Assembly: GCF_034043515.1 (NCBI RefSeq)
Contig: NZ_CP138214.1
Location: 2,542,001 to 2,606,000 of the forward strand
From: Pseudomonas sp. MUP55
GTDB taxonomy: Bacteria; Pseudomonadota; Gammaproteobacteria; Pseudomonadales; Pseudomonadaceae
Length of the DNA stretch: 64,000 nucleotides
Direction: 5' to 3'
Below the pieces are notes generated by a model. That model was not told the origin of the DNA and did not search any database. It was given only the letters and a program-made list of their open reading frames with translations. Below are positions 17,835 to 27,521 of this stretch, piece after piece (the stretch's first letter is position 1; each line of letters starts with the position of its first letter). The translations under genes and the position numbers were made by a program.

Positions 17835-18790
17835 GCGACGGCAACAACGTCAAGAATGCGCTGCACCACGCGGTCTTGGTCAACGCCTGCGGCTTCGGCT
17901 TCGAACGACAGAATGATGCGGTGGCGCAACACGTCGAACAGCACCGCCTGGATATCCTCGGGGCTGACGAAGTCGCGCCCGGCCAGCCAGGCATGGGCGC
18001 GGGCGCAACGGTCCAGGGCGATGGAACCGCGCGGGCTGGCGCCATAGGCAATCCACTCGGCCATTTCCGGGTCGAACTTGGCCGGTGTGCGCGTGGCCAT
18101 CACCAGCTGCACCAGGTATTCCTCCACCGCATCGGCCATGTACAGGCCGAGGATTTCCTTGCGTGCGGCAAATATTGCCTGCTGGCTGACGCGGCGCTCG
18201 GGCTTGGTTTCGCCATTGAGGGCTTCGCCACGTGCCTGTTGCAGGATACGCCGCTCGACGGCGGCATCCGGGAAACCGATCTTGACGTGCATCAGAAAAC
18301 GGTCGAGCTGGGCTTCCGGCAGCGGGTAGGTGCCTTCCTGTTCGATGGGGTTCTGCGTGGCCATCACCAGAAACAGCGGCGACAGCTCATAGGTGCTGCG
18401 GCCCACGCTGACCTGGCGCTCGGCCATGGCCTCGAGCAGGGCCGACTGGACCTTGGCCGGTGCGCGGTTGATTTCGTCGGCCAGCACCAGGTTGTGAAAG
18501 ATCGGCCCTTGCTGAAACACGAAACTGCCGGTTTCCGGACGATAGATCTCGGTGCCGGTGATGTCGGCGGGCAACAGGTCGGGGGTGAACTGGATACGAT
18601 GGAACTGCGCTTCGATACCTTCAGCCAGCTCTTTGATCGCCTTGGTCTTGGCCAGGCCCGGCGCGCCTTCCACCAGCATATGGCCGTCGGCTAGCAGGGC
18701 GATCAGCAGGCGATCGATGAGTTTTTCCTGGCCGAGAATCTGCGTAGAAAGAAAGGTTCGCAGCGCAAGCAGCGCTTCACGATGTTCCAT
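17831..18790 (-). CDS. MoxR-family AAA+ ATPase
   Basis: This 319-residue AAA_3 ATPase has the Walker A variant GAPGLAKTKAIKELA, Walker B LADEINRAPAKVQ, and sensor segments FLVMATQNPIEQEGTYPLPE and SPRGSIALDRCA. It is the first gene of the operon, and its ATG at 18790 has AGGA nine bases upstream. MoxR ATPases are chaperone-like and often act with VWA proteins such as BatA and BatB encoded just downstream. Confidence 0.95.
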   Translation of the reverse strand: MEHREALLALRTFLSTQILGQEKLIDRLLIALLADGHMLVEGAPGLAKTKAIKELAEGIEAQFHRIQFTPDLLPADITGTEIYRPETGSFVFQQGPIFHNLVLADEINRAPAKVQSALLEAMAERQVSVGRSTYELSPLFLVMATQNPIEQEGTYPLPEAQLDRFLMHVKIGFPDAAVERRILQQARGEALNGETKPERRVSQQAIFAARKEILGLYMADAVEEYLVQLVMATRTPAKFDPEMAEWIAYGASPRGSIALDRCARAHAWLAGRDFVSPEDIQAVLFDVLRHRIILSFEAEAAGVDQDRVVQRILDVVAVA

Positions 18791-18975
18791 CGATGACGGT
18801 TCCTGGAAAGATGAGCCCGGGTGTCAGGGAGAAACACCGGCCTGGGGCGCTTACTTTAATGCATCGTGGGGTGTGGCGACTAACGGCGTGACGGGTATTT
18901 TTGGCAAAACTTGTAGGATTTTTGTGTAGGAGGCGCGCTTTCTACTATGACGCCGTCAAGGTGAATGAGCACCAC

Positions 18976-19065
18976 TGTGGGAGGGGGCTTGCCCCCGATG
19001 ACGGTGGGTCAGTCAATATTTCTGGCGACTGGCACACCGCTATCGGGGGCAAGCCCCCTCCCACA
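18976..19065. repeat. REPIN, GTGGGAGGGGGCTTGC family
   Basis: The left arm is TGTGGGAGGGGGCTTGCCCC and its complement is on the right (GGGGCAAGCCCCCTCCCACA). It lies in the 292-base gap between moxR and the next minus-strand gene. The rest of the gap holds the moxR 5' region. Confidence 0.9.
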
Positions 19066-19082
19066 TTGGATTTGTGGTGGTC

Positions 19083-19433
19083 TTAAATTCGGGTGTAGGT
19101 GCCGGTGCCTTTGAGGATGTTCTGCAAGGTTTGCTCCACTTCGGCCATATCCGAGGCGGCGGTGGCATGAGTGATCTGCAGTTGATCCTTGCCCCCCAGG
19201 GCATCGGTGTCGCCGGCCGCCAGTTCGATCAATAAGGTGGTGTCGCCCAACGTCACTTTCAGCCCATCCAGGGTCGAAGGCTCGTAGTCCCACGTCAGCT
19301 CCACCTCGTCTTCATCCGGGTAACGGGTGAGCATGAACATTTCGCCGTTCTTGCCGTGACAGCAAAGCATGGCCATGTTGTCTTCTTCGTCGTCGCAGGG
19401 CGTGGCCATCAGGGCATCGGTGTTCAACTTCAT
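19083..19433 (-). CDS. Conserved hypothetical acidic protein
   Basis: The product has 116 residues, starts MKLNTDALMATPCDDEEDN, is acidic and has no signal peptide or membrane segment. Beta-rich pieces such as EMFMLTRYPDEDEVELTWDY suggest a small globular fold. No family is recognised. Codon use matches neighbouring genes, so it is probably real. It stands alone between a REPIN and the DUF6543-like gene. Confidence 0.7.
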   Translation of the reverse strand: MKLNTDALMATPCDDEEDNMAMLCCHGKNGEMFMLTRYPDEDEVELTWDYEPSTLDGLKVTLGDTTLLIELAAGDTDALGGKDQLQITHATAASDMAEVEQTLQNILKGTGTYTRI

Positions 19434-19549
19434 AACAAAACCTTTGGTAAGACGGGCGGGTGTGGCCGCAATCTCGCCATTATGACTTTTTTTACAGTCG
19501 GTTGCGCTCCTGCAGCCATGCAGGGCGCCACCTATTGATAAACGCAGGG

Positions 19550-21337
19550 TTAAGTGGGCGGATTAATCTGCGGAATGATCTTGGGCAGAATCGCCCGCTC
19601 TATAGGCGGCTTTACCAGGGGGCCAAACACTTGTGAACCCGCTTGTTTGCTCGCTATCTGCACCGCATTGAAAGCGCCAAAAGTAATGCGGTCAACTGCA
19701 CCCGGCCGTCCCTTTCGGTAATCATCAATACCCAAACCGATTTCTGTTGCGGCGATGCCCAGATCAAACAGCAAGACTGCGATACCAATCTGCGGCACGG
19801 CGAGCGCTACCGGGGCAAGTATCACCAAGGACTTGCTGGCACTCTTTAATCCGGCGAGCACGTTCTTTTTCTTCCAGTCGTCATTGCTGACATAGGTCGA
19901 ATCAGTGTTGTTATAGGTATATTGCTCCACACGGGCCTGCATGCTTTTGAACGGGTCTGCTTCGATGGGTTTTCCGCCGAAAGGCCTATCCTCCAACCAG
20001 TCAATGTGATGTTTTGCATAGAGCCCGGTTTTTTCAAGGTGCACATCAATCCCGGCTTCCCATACGCTGTCTGCGCGGTCGTCCAGCTTGAAATATTCAG
20101 CGAACTGTTTGCGTTTTGTTTCGTCCGTCATTTGTTCTGTCAACCACTTGCGCATCAGGGTAGGGTTGTCGAACTCATGGATGGGAGATGAATTGCCTGT
20201 CATGTAGAGCAGGGTTTTTTGGGTGGTTTTATCGATGGCATAAAAAATGCCCGACGCCACCCGCCCTTCAAACGTAAGTTCTTTTAGCTCCAGATCGGGA
20301 TCTTGGGTATAGCCCGCTTGAAAGTCCCTGGCCGTCAATGAGTCAAGTGGCTTTTGCGCACTGATGCCAGCCAGCCGCATCGCCAGGTCACGGCCCTCTG
20401 GGCTTAGGGTATTTTCCTCGAATTGTTTATGCGCGGCAGTCACAAAAGACATCTTGGACAACGTGCTGTACTTGTCTCGGTATTCGTTCCAGAAGTTATC
20501 TAGCTCAGCTTTATGTGTTTTGCTGAAACTGGTATCCCATACGTAGGCACGGAATGATTTTGGCGTGATGGGGGCTTGGTTGGACGCGTCGTAGTGTTCC
20601 TCGGCAGGAGGGTCGAAGTAAATCCCTTCGTACTGTTGGGTTTGCAGTGCAGTTGGACTTTTTTGGTAGCCATGGCGGCCAGAGCTGCGGTGATACCCGA
20701 TCGTCAGGTTATCCACGATTTCAATGGGGGGTGGAGGTTCTTGATGTGGATTGAAAGAGACCTTGGGCAGGTTGTCGTGGCCAGGGGTGTCTTGAATATT
20801 TTTGATCGCAGCATCCGTCAAGGATATTTTGCTGATAATTCGGCCGGGGTAGGGCGGTGTGTGACCCCTCACGTTGTAGGCGAATGTCATCAGGTACGTT
20901 TTATCCGGGTCGATATCCAGCCCATGATGTTCTTTATAGTGAGCTTTTATCTGATTCCGGGTGCTCTCTCTCATTTCGGGTGAAGCAACGTAGTTCATCG
21001 TTGAATAATCTTTTATTCCGGCGTCGAGCTGAACTGATCGGTCATGCGCCAAAAAGACTTTAAGGTGTGCCGGGATATGGGCATCTTTCCACGCGTCGGA
21101 TTTACCAAAGCTGGACGCTTTCCACTTTTGGTATTGGGCCGCCCAAAAAGCGTTGTCGAGCCCGTCAGGCGTTGCAGAGGGTGCAACGCCGGATGAGCCA
21201 GCGTTTGATTCGGGGCGGGCGGGGTCATTAATCGCTGGAGCCTTCGGCGGGTCGATAGGAGCAGTGGGGCCGTCGACCGGCACAGACGCCGACACACTCA
21301 TGTGCCCATAAGAGGTATACGCAGTTACGTTGTTCAT
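19550..21337 (-). CDS. Short DUF6543 (dermonecrotic toxin domain)-like protein
   Basis: The product is 595 residues. An N-terminal Pro/Ala-rich segment (residues 15-55) precedes a core seen in DUF6543 proteins: DNFWNEYRDKYSTLSKMSF, FEGRVASGIFYAIDKTTQKT and VWEAGIDVHLEKTGLYAKHH. A hydrophobic helical region near residue 525 (LVILAPVALAVPQIGIAVLL) follows. The protein stops about 50 residues later, so it lacks the large C-terminal part found in bigger relatives. Base composition is visibly more A/T-rich and less third-position biased than the neighbours, suggesting recent transfer. It may be a secreted effector or a remnant of one. No signal peptide is seen. Confidence 0.78.
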   Translation of the reverse strand: MNNVTAYTSYGHMSVSASVPVDGPTAPIDPPKAPAINDPARPESNAGSSGVAPSATPDGLDNAFWAAQYQKWKASSFGKSDAWKDAHIPAHLKVFLAHDRSVQLDAGIKDYSTMNYVASPEMRESTRNQIKAHYKEHHGLDIDPDKTYLMTFAYNVRGHTPPYPGRIISKISLTDAAIKNIQDTPGHDNLPKVSFNPHQEPPPPIEIVDNLTIGYHRSSGRHGYQKSPTALQTQQYEGIYFDPPAEEHYDASNQAPITPKSFRAYVWDTSFSKTHKAELDNFWNEYRDKYSTLSKMSFVTAAHKQFEENTLSPEGRDLAMRLAGISAQKPLDSLTARDFQAGYTQDPDLELKELTFEGRVASGIFYAIDKTTQKTLLYMTGNSSPIHEFDNPTLMRKWLTEQMTDETKRKQFAEYFKLDDRADSVWEAGIDVHLEKTGLYAKHHIDWLEDRPFGGKPIEADPFKSMQARVEQYTYNNTDSTYVSNDDWKKKNVLAGLKSASKSLVILAPVALAVPQIGIAVLLFDLGIAATEIGLGIDDYRKGRPGAVDRITFGAFNAVQIASKQAGSQVFGPLVKPPIERAILPKIIPQINPPT

Positions 21338-21803
21338 ACTAAAAGCTCACATCAACTAATGAGTGGGCCGTCCTTGGGTGTTGTTCAATCAATGCGATGT
21401 GCATCGACTAACGACTGATTGGTTAAACCCGGCGATTTGAATTCATTTTAAGATTCTATGAACTCGGTTGATAAAACCTATTCGCGCGCTTGCCGAGGCT
21501 GGGAAAGCGAGCTTCTTCAGGTTTGCCTGTGCTTGACCGAATATGTCGCCGTACGGAAAGCAACCGTCTTCCTACACTCGTTAAGCTGCCCAGTGGATGC
21601 GCCACAGTCAGGCCGTTGACCTGCCCGTCGTTCCGTCACCTGCCAACCGGTGCATCCGATGTGACCTGATCGCCTTGCGCAGCTTCACCCACCTGTCACC
21701 TCGATTCGTTATAAGGTTAGCGACGAACAGAGCTGACGGTCTCCCCGCAAGGGGATAACACGCGACGCTTCCATCAATAACAAGCCCAAGCGGAGTACCA
21801 CAG
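21338..21803. other. 466-base gene-free region upstream of gdhB
   Basis: No convincing gene was found here. The left third is A/T-rich and probably holds the promoter of the DUF6543-like gene. Near the right end, 21742-21755 forms TCCCC-GCAA-GGGGA, a five-base-pair stem with a GNRA tetraloop, about 50 bases before the gdhB start and therefore probably in its leader. No clear sigma-70 promoter stands out. Confidence 0.5.
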
Positions 21804-24800
21804 ATGGCGTTCTTCACCGCAGCCAGCAAGGCCGACTTCCAGCATCAACTGCAAGCGGCACTGGCGCAGCACATCAGTGAACAGGCACTGCCACAAGTGG
21901 CGCTGTTCGCTGAGCAATTCTTCGGCATTATTTCCCTGGACGAACTGACCCAGCGTCGCCTTTCCGACCTGGCCGGTTGCACCCTGTCTGCCTGGCGCCT
22001 GCTTGAGCGCTTTGATCACACCCAACCGCAAGTGCGGGTCTACAACCCCGATTACGAACGTCATGGCTGGCAATCGACCCACACCGCGGTCGAAGTGCTG
22101 CACCATGACCTGCCATTTCTGGTGGACTCGGTACGTACCGAGCTGAACCGCCGTGGCTACAGCATCCATACCCTGCAGACCACCGTGCTCAGCGTGCGTC
22201 GCGGCAGCAAGGGCGAGCTGCTGGAAATCCTGCCCAAGGGCACCCAGGGCGAAGGCATCCTGCAAGAATCGCTGATGTACCTGGAGATCGACCGCTGCGC
22301 CAACGCCGCCGAACTGAATGTGCTGAGCAAAGAGCTTGAGCAGGTGCTGGGCGAAGTGCGCGTGGCCGTGGCTGATTTCGAACCGATGAAAGCCAAGGTC
22401 CAGGACCTGCTGGCCGGTATCGACGCCAGCGCGTTCGCGATCGACGGCGAAGAAAAAGCCGAGATCAAGAACTTCCTCGAATGGCTGGTGGGCAACCACT
22501 TCACCTTCCTGGGCTATGAAGAGTTCGTGGTACGTGACGAGGCGGACGGCGGTCATATCGAATATGACGCCAGCTCCTTCCTCGGCCTGACCAAGCTGCT
22601 GCGCGCCGGCCTCACCGCCGAAGACCTGCGCATCGAAGACTACGCCGTCGCCTACCTGCGCGAACCGACCGTGCTGTCGTTCGCCAAGGCGGCACACCCG
22701 AGCCGCGTGCACCGTCCGGCGTATCCGGACTACGTGTCGATCCGTGAGATCAGCGCCGACGGCAAGGTCCTCAAGGAACACCGTTTCATGGGCCTCTACA
22801 CCTCCTCGGTGTACGGCGAAAGCGTGCGGGTGATTCCTTACATCCGCCGCAAGGTCGCGGAAATCGAGCGTCGTTCTGGCTTCCAGGCCAAGGCGCACCT
22901 GGGCAAGGAACTGGCCCAGGTGGTTGAAGTACTGCCACGTGACGACCTGTTCCAGACCCCGGTGGATGAGCTGTTCAGCACCGTGATGTCGATCGTGCAG
23001 ATCCAGGAACGCAACAAGATCCGCGTATTCCTGCGCAAAGACCCGTATGGCCGGTTCTGCTACTGCCTGGCCTACGTGCCGCGTGACATCTATTCCACCG
23101 AAGTGCGCCAGAAGATCCAGCAAGTGCTGATGGATCGCCTGAAGGCCTCGGACTGCGAATTCTGGACGTTCTTCTCCGAATCCGTGCTGGCCCGTGTCCA
23201 GCTGATTCTGCGGGTTGACCCGAAGAACCGCCTGGACATCGACCCGCTGCAACTGGAAAAGGAAGTGGTGCAGGCCTGCCGCAGCTGGCAGGACGACTAC
23301 GCCAGCCTGGTGGTGGAAAGCTTCGGCGAAGCGCAAGGCACCAACGTGCTGGCCGATTTCCCGAAAGGCTTCCCGGCCGGCTACCGCGAGCGTTTCGCCG
23401 CGCATTCGGCCGTGGTCGACATGCAGCACCTCAACAGCCTGACCGAAGCCAACCCGCTGGTGATGAGCTTCTATCAGCCGCTGGGCCAGGTCTCCGGCCA
23501 GCGTGAGCTGCATTGCAAGCTCTACCACGCCGACACCCCGCTGGCGCTGTCCGACGTGCTGCCGATCCTGGAAAACCTCGGCCTGCGCGTGCTGGGCGAG
23601 TTCCCGTACCGCCTGCGCCACGCCAATGGCCGCGAGTTCTGGATCCATGATTTCGCGTTCATCGCCGCCGAAGGCGTGAACCTGGATATCCAGCAGCTCA
23701 ACGACACCCTGCAGGACGCGTTCGTGCATATCGTTCACGGCGATGCCGAAAACGATGCGTTCAACCGTCTGGTACTCACCGCCGGCCTGCCATGGCGCGA
23801 CGTCGCGCTGCTGCGCGCTTACGCCCGTTACCTCAAGCAGATCCGCCTGGGCTTCGACCTCGGCTACATCGCCAGCACCCTGAACAACCACACCGATATC
23901 GCCCGCGAATTGACCCGGTTGTTCAAGACCCGCTTCTACCTGGCGCGCAAGCTCACCGCCGACGACCTGGAAGACAAGCAGCAGCGTCTGGAACAAGCGA
24001 TCCTCAGCGCCCTGGACGACGTTCAGGTGCTCAACGAAGACCGCATCCTGCGTCGCTACCTGGACCTGATCAAGGCGACCCTGCGCACCAACTTCTACCA
24101 GACTGACGCCAACGGCCAGAACAAGTCGTACTTCAGCTTCAAGTTCGACCCGCGCGCCATCCCCGAACTGCCCAAGCCGGTGCCGAAGTTTGAAATCTTC
24201 GTCTACTCGCCACGGGTTGAAGGTGTGCACCTGCGCTTTGGCAACGTCGCTCGCGGCGGCCTGCGCTGGTCGGACCGTGAAGAAGACTTCCGTACCGAAG
24301 TGCTCGGCCTGGTAAAAGCCCAGCAAGTGAAGAACTCGGTGATCGTGCCCGTGGGCGCCAAGGGCGGCTTCCTGCCCCGTCGCCTGCCATTGGGCGGCAG
24401 CCGTGACGAGATCGCGGCCGAGGGCATCGCCTGCTACCGCATCTTCATTTCCGGCCTGTTGGACATTACCGACAACCTCAAAGACGGCGTCCTGGTGCCG
24501 CCGGTCAACGTTGTGCGCCATGACGACGATGACCCGTACCTGGTGGTGGCGGCGGACAAGGGCACTGCGACCTTCTCCGACATCGCCAACGGTATCGCCA
24601 TCGATTACGGCTTCTGGCTGGGCGACGCGTTCGCCTCCGGCGGTTCGGCCGGTTACGACCACAAGAAAATGGGCATCACCGCCAAGGGCGCGTGGGTGGG
24701 TGTGCAGCGTCACTTCCGTGAGCGCGGCATCAACGTGCAGGAAGACAGCATCACCGTGGTCGGCGTCGGCGATATGGCCGGTGACGTGTTCGGTAACGGC

Positions 24801-26672
24801 TTGCTCATGTCCGACAAGCTGCAACTGGTCGCGGCCTTCAACCACCTGCACATCTTCATCGACCCGAACCCGAACCCGGCAACCAGCTTCGTCGAGCGCC
24901 AGCGCATGTTCGAACTGCCGCGTTCGGCCTGGACCGACTACGACACCAGCATCATGTCCGAAGGCGGCGGTATCTTCTCGCGCAGCGCGAAGAGCATTGC
25001 CATCTCGCCACAGATGAAAGAACGCTTCGACATCCAGGCCGACAAGCTGACCCCGACCGAACTGCTCAACGCCTTGCTCAAGGCGCCGGTGGACCTGTTG
25101 TGGAACGGCGGTATCGGTACCTACGTCAAGGCCAGCACCGAAAGCCACGCCGATGTAGGCGACAAGGCCAACGACGCGCTGCGTGTCAACGGCAACGAGC
25201 TGCGCTGCAAGGTGGTGGGCGAGGGCGGTAACCTGGGCATGACCCAACTGGGTCGTGTGGAATTCGGCCTCAATGGCGGCGGTTCCAACACCGACTTCAT
25301 CGACAACGCCGGTGGCGTGGACTGCTCCGACCACGAAGTGAACATCAAGATCCTGCTCAACGAAGTGGTGCAGGCCGGTGACATGACCGACAAGCAACGC
25401 AACCAGTTGCTGGCGAGCATGACCGACGAAGTCGGCAACCTGGTGTTGGGCAACAACTACAAGCAGACCCAGGCCCTGTCCCTGGCTGCGCGCAAGGCTT
25501 ACGAGCGTGCTGCCGAGTACAAGCGCCTGATGAGCGACCTGGAAGGCCGTGGCAAGCTGGACCGCGCCATCGAGTACCTGCCGACCGAGGAGCAGCTCAC
25601 CGAGCGCGCCGCGAATGGCAAGGGCCTGACGCGTCCAGAGCTGTCGGTGTTGATTTCCTACAGCAAGATCGACCTCAAGGAAGCGCTGCTCAAGTCCCAG
25701 GTACCGGATGACGAGTACCTGACCCGTGACATGGAGACCGCGTTCCCGCCGAGCCTGGTGGCCAAGTTCTCCGAAGCCATGCGTCGCCATCGTCTGAAGC
25801 GCGAAATCGTCAGCACCCAGATCGCCAACGACCTGGTCAACCACATGGGCATCACCTTCGTTCAACGACTCAAAGAGTCGACCGGCATGAGCCCGGCGAA
25901 CGTTGCGGGCGCCTACGTGATCGTTCGCGACATCTTCCACCTCCCGCACTGGTTCCGTCAGATCGAAGCCCTGGACCACCAGGTTTCAGCCGACGTGCAA
26001 CTGGAGCTGATGGATGAACTGATGCGCCTGGGCCGTCGCGCCACGCGCTGGTTCCTGCGCAGCCGTCGCAACGAGCAGGACGCCGGGCGTGACACGGCGC
26101 ACTTCGGTCCGCACCTGGCGGCGCTGGGTCTCAAGCTCGACGAACTGCTGGAAGGCCCGACCCGTGAAGGCTGGCAAAACCGTTACCAGGCCTACACCCA
26201 GGCCGGCGTACCGGAGTTGTTGGCGCGCATGGTTGCAGGTACTACGCACCTGTACACCCTGCTGCCGATCATCGAAGCCGCCGACGTGACCGGGCATGAC
26301 GCCGCTGAGGTGGCCAAGGCCTACTTCGCCGTCGGCAGCGCCCTGGACCTGCCGTGGTACCTGCAGCAGATCAGCGACCTGCCGGTGGCCAACAACTGGC
26401 AGGCCCAGGCCCGCGAAGCCTTCCGCGACGACGTGGACTGGCAGCAACGGGCGATCACCATTTCGGTATTGCAGATGGCCGACGCGCCACAAGACATGGA
26501 AGCCCGCGTGGCCCTGTGGCTTGAGCAGCACCAGGACATGGCTGATCGCTGGCGCGCCATGATGGTGGAAATTCGTGCTGCGGTTGGCACGGACTACGCC
26601 ATGTATGCGGTGGCCAACCGGGAGTTGCTGGACTTGGCGTTGAGCGGTCAGTCGGTGTTGCAACCGGCTTGA
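21804..26672 (+). CDS. gdhB: NAD-specific glutamate dehydrogenase, large (180 kDa) type
   Basis: This 1,622-residue enzyme oxidises glutamate to 2-oxoglutarate and ammonia with NAD and serves amino-acid catabolism in the cytoplasm. It starts MAFFTAASKADFQHQLQAAL, with GCGGAG upstream. A long N-terminal regulatory part is followed by the catalytic core: KNSVIVPVGAKGGF near residues 842-855, VPPVNVVRHDDDDPYLVVAA near 896, and the NAD-binding stretch VVGVGDMAGDVFGNG near 985-999. The C-terminal helical part is also conserved. The length is typical of the L_180 class. It appears monocistronic, with a REPIN directly downstream. Confidence 0.97.
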   Translation: MAFFTAASKADFQHQLQAALAQHISEQALPQVALFAEQFFGIISLDELTQRRLSDLAGCTLSAWRLLERFDHTQPQVRVYNPDYERHGWQSTHTAVEVLHHDLPFLVDSVRTELNRRGYSIHTLQTTVLSVRRGSKGELLEILPKGTQGEGILQESLMYLEIDRCANAAELNVLSKELEQVLGEVRVAVADFEPMKAKVQDLLAGIDASAFAIDGEEKAEIKNFLEWLVGNHFTFLGYEEFVVRDEADGGHIEYDASSFLGLTKLLRAGLTAEDLRIEDYAVAYLREPTVLSFAKAAHPSRVHRPAYPDYVSIREISADGKVLKEHRFMGLYTSSVYGESVRVIPYIRRKVAEIERRSGFQAKAHLGKELAQVVEVLPRDDLFQTPVDELFSTVMSIVQIQERNKIRVFLRKDPYGRFCYCLAYVPRDIYSTEVRQKIQQVLMDRLKASDCEFWTFFSESVLARVQLILRVDPKNRLDIDPLQLEKEVVQACRSWQDDYASLVVESFGEAQGTNVLADFPKGFPAGYRERFAAHSAVVDMQHLNSLTEANPLVMSFYQPLGQVSGQRELHCKLYHADTPLALSDVLPILENLGLRVLGEFPYRLRHANGREFWIHDFAFIAAEGVNLDIQQLNDTLQDAFVHIVHGDAENDAFNRLVLTAGLPWRDVALLRAYARYLKQIRLGFDLGYIASTLNNHTDIARELTRLFKTRFYLARKLTADDLEDKQQRLEQAILSALDDVQVLNEDRILRRYLDLIKATLRTNFYQTDANGQNKSYFSFKFDPRAIPELPKPVPKFEIFVYSPRVEGVHLRFGNVARGGLRWSDREEDFRTEVLGLVKAQQVKNSVIVPVGAKGGFLPRRLPLGGSRDEIAAEGIACYRIFISGLLDITDNLKDGVLVPPVNVVRHDDDDPYLVVAADKGTATFSDIANGIAIDYGFWLGDAFASGGSAGYDHKKMGITAKGAWVGVQRHFRERGINVQEDSITVVGVGDMAGDVFGNGLLMSDKLQLVAAFNHLHIFIDPNPNPATSFVERQRMFELPRSAWTDYDTSIMSEGGGIFSRSAKSIAISPQMKERFDIQADKLTPTELLNALLKAPVDLLWNGGIGTYVKASTESHADVGDKANDALRVNGNELRCKVVGEGGNLGMTQLGRVEFGLNGGGSNTDFIDNAGGVDCSDHEVNIKILLNEVVQAGDMTDKQRNQLLASMTDEVGNLVLGNNYKQTQALSLAARKAYERAAEYKRLMSDLEGRGKLDRAIEYLPTEEQLTERAANGKGLTRPELSVLISYSKIDLKEALLKSQVPDDEYLTRDMETAFPPSLVAKFSEAMRRHRLKREIVSTQIANDLVNHMGITFVQRLKESTGMSPANVAGAYVIVRDIFHLPHWFRQIEALDHQVSADVQLELMDELMRLGRRATRWFLRSRRNEQDAGRDTAHFGPHLAALGLKLDELLEGPTREGWQNRYQAYTQAGVPELLARMVAGTTHLYTLLPIIEAADVTGHDAAEVAKAYFAVGSALDLPWYLQQISDLPVANNWQAQAREAFRDDVDWQQRAITISVLQMADAPQDMEARVALWLEQHQDMADRWRAMMVEIRAAVGTDYAMYAVANRELLDLALSGQSVLQPA

Positions 26673-26689
26673 TGCCCTGGTGAAACACC

Positions 26690-26793
26690 TGTGGGAGGGG
26701 GCTTGCTCCCGATAGCGGTGAGTCAGTCATGGAGGTGGTGACTGACACTCTGCTATCGGGGGCAAGTCGAATCGTCGCACCGCCCCTCCCACA
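26690..26793. repeat. REPIN with an interrupted right arm
   Basis: The left arm is standard (TGTGGGAGGGGGCTTGCTCC). In the right arm, GGCAAG is separated from CCCCTCCCACA by about 16 extra bases (26767-26782, TCGAATCGTCGCACCG), so the outer stem is no longer in register. Confidence 0.8.
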
Positions 26794-26817
26794 TTTGGCT
26801 CTTCATTTATTTGAAGG

Positions 26818-27504
26818 TCAGCGGTGTTTGAGCAATTTGCTTTCCAGGTGATCCAGGTGCTGGGTCATCAAGCCCACCGCCGTACTCGTATCCCGCTGCT
26901 CAATCGCATCCACAATCGCCACATGCTCCTGCCACGCGCAATACGTGCAGGCTTTCGCTTCATATTGGGCAATCACCAGTGACGTCAGCGGCACCAGGCT
27001 GTTGAGGAACTGTGCCAGCGGGCCATTTCCGGCGATGGCGGCCAACAGCAGGTGAAACTCCCCCGACAAACGAATCGCCGGCCCGCGCTGGTCGCGCTCG
27101 ATGCACTCGCGTTCGTGGCTGATCAGTTCACGCAGCTGACGCACCTGTGTGCCGGTCGCCTGGGTGCACGCCAGTTGCACCACGGTTATTTCGGTCATGC
27201 GCCGCGCTTCGAGAATCTGCCGGGTCTGCTGGGCATCCGGCGCCGCCACCTGTGCGCGTTGGTTGGGGCGCAGGATCACCACGTGCTGGTGGGACAGTTT
27301 GGCCAGCACGCGGCGAATCACACTGCGGCTTACGCCAAAGGTTTCACCCAGGCTCTCTTCGGTAAAGCGACTGGCCGGGGCGATGCGCTGTTCGAGGATC
27401 GCATCGAACAGGCGAGGGTAGATGTCATCGACCGAAGGCTTCTTGCCCGCCACCAGGCGCAGAGCGGGGAGGATGGGGTTGCGTTGCAGCGCGGGAGCGT
27501 TCAT
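26818..27504 (-). CDS. GntR-family transcriptional regulator, FCD type (1)
   Basis: The product is 228 residues long from the ATG at 27504, which has GGAG seven bases upstream. An in-frame ATG at 27525 would overlap the preceding gene. An N-terminal winged helix (RFTEESLGETFGVSRSVIRR VLAKL) is followed by an all-helical FCD effector domain (RLSGEFHLLLAAIAGNGPLA). It lies 17 bases after a second GntR/FCD gene, and the two form a tandem pair. The likely ligand is a small organic acid, but no specific one can be named. Confidence 0.9.
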   Translation of the reverse strand: MNAPALQRNPILPALRLVAGKKPSVDDIYPRLFDAILEQRIAPASRFTEESLGETFGVSRSVIRRVLAKLSHQHVVILRPNQRAQVAAPDAQQTRQILEARRMTEITVVQLACTQATGTQVRQLRELISHERECIERDQRGPAIRLSGEFHLLLAAIAGNGPLAQFLNSLVPLTSLVIAQYEAKACTYCAWQEHVAIVDAIEQRDTSTAVGLMTQHLDHLESKLLKHR

Positions 27505-27521
27505 GGCCGTTCTCCAAAATA

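Noticed and set aside
21774..25979. A 1,401-codon open frame on the strand opposite gdhB
   Set aside because: It mirrors the codon bias of gdhB, has no recognisable domain, and its composition (His, Val, Gln, Ala rich) is that of an antisense shadow. Long antisense frames opposite NAD-GDH genes are known elsewhere and are generally regarded as codon-bias effects.
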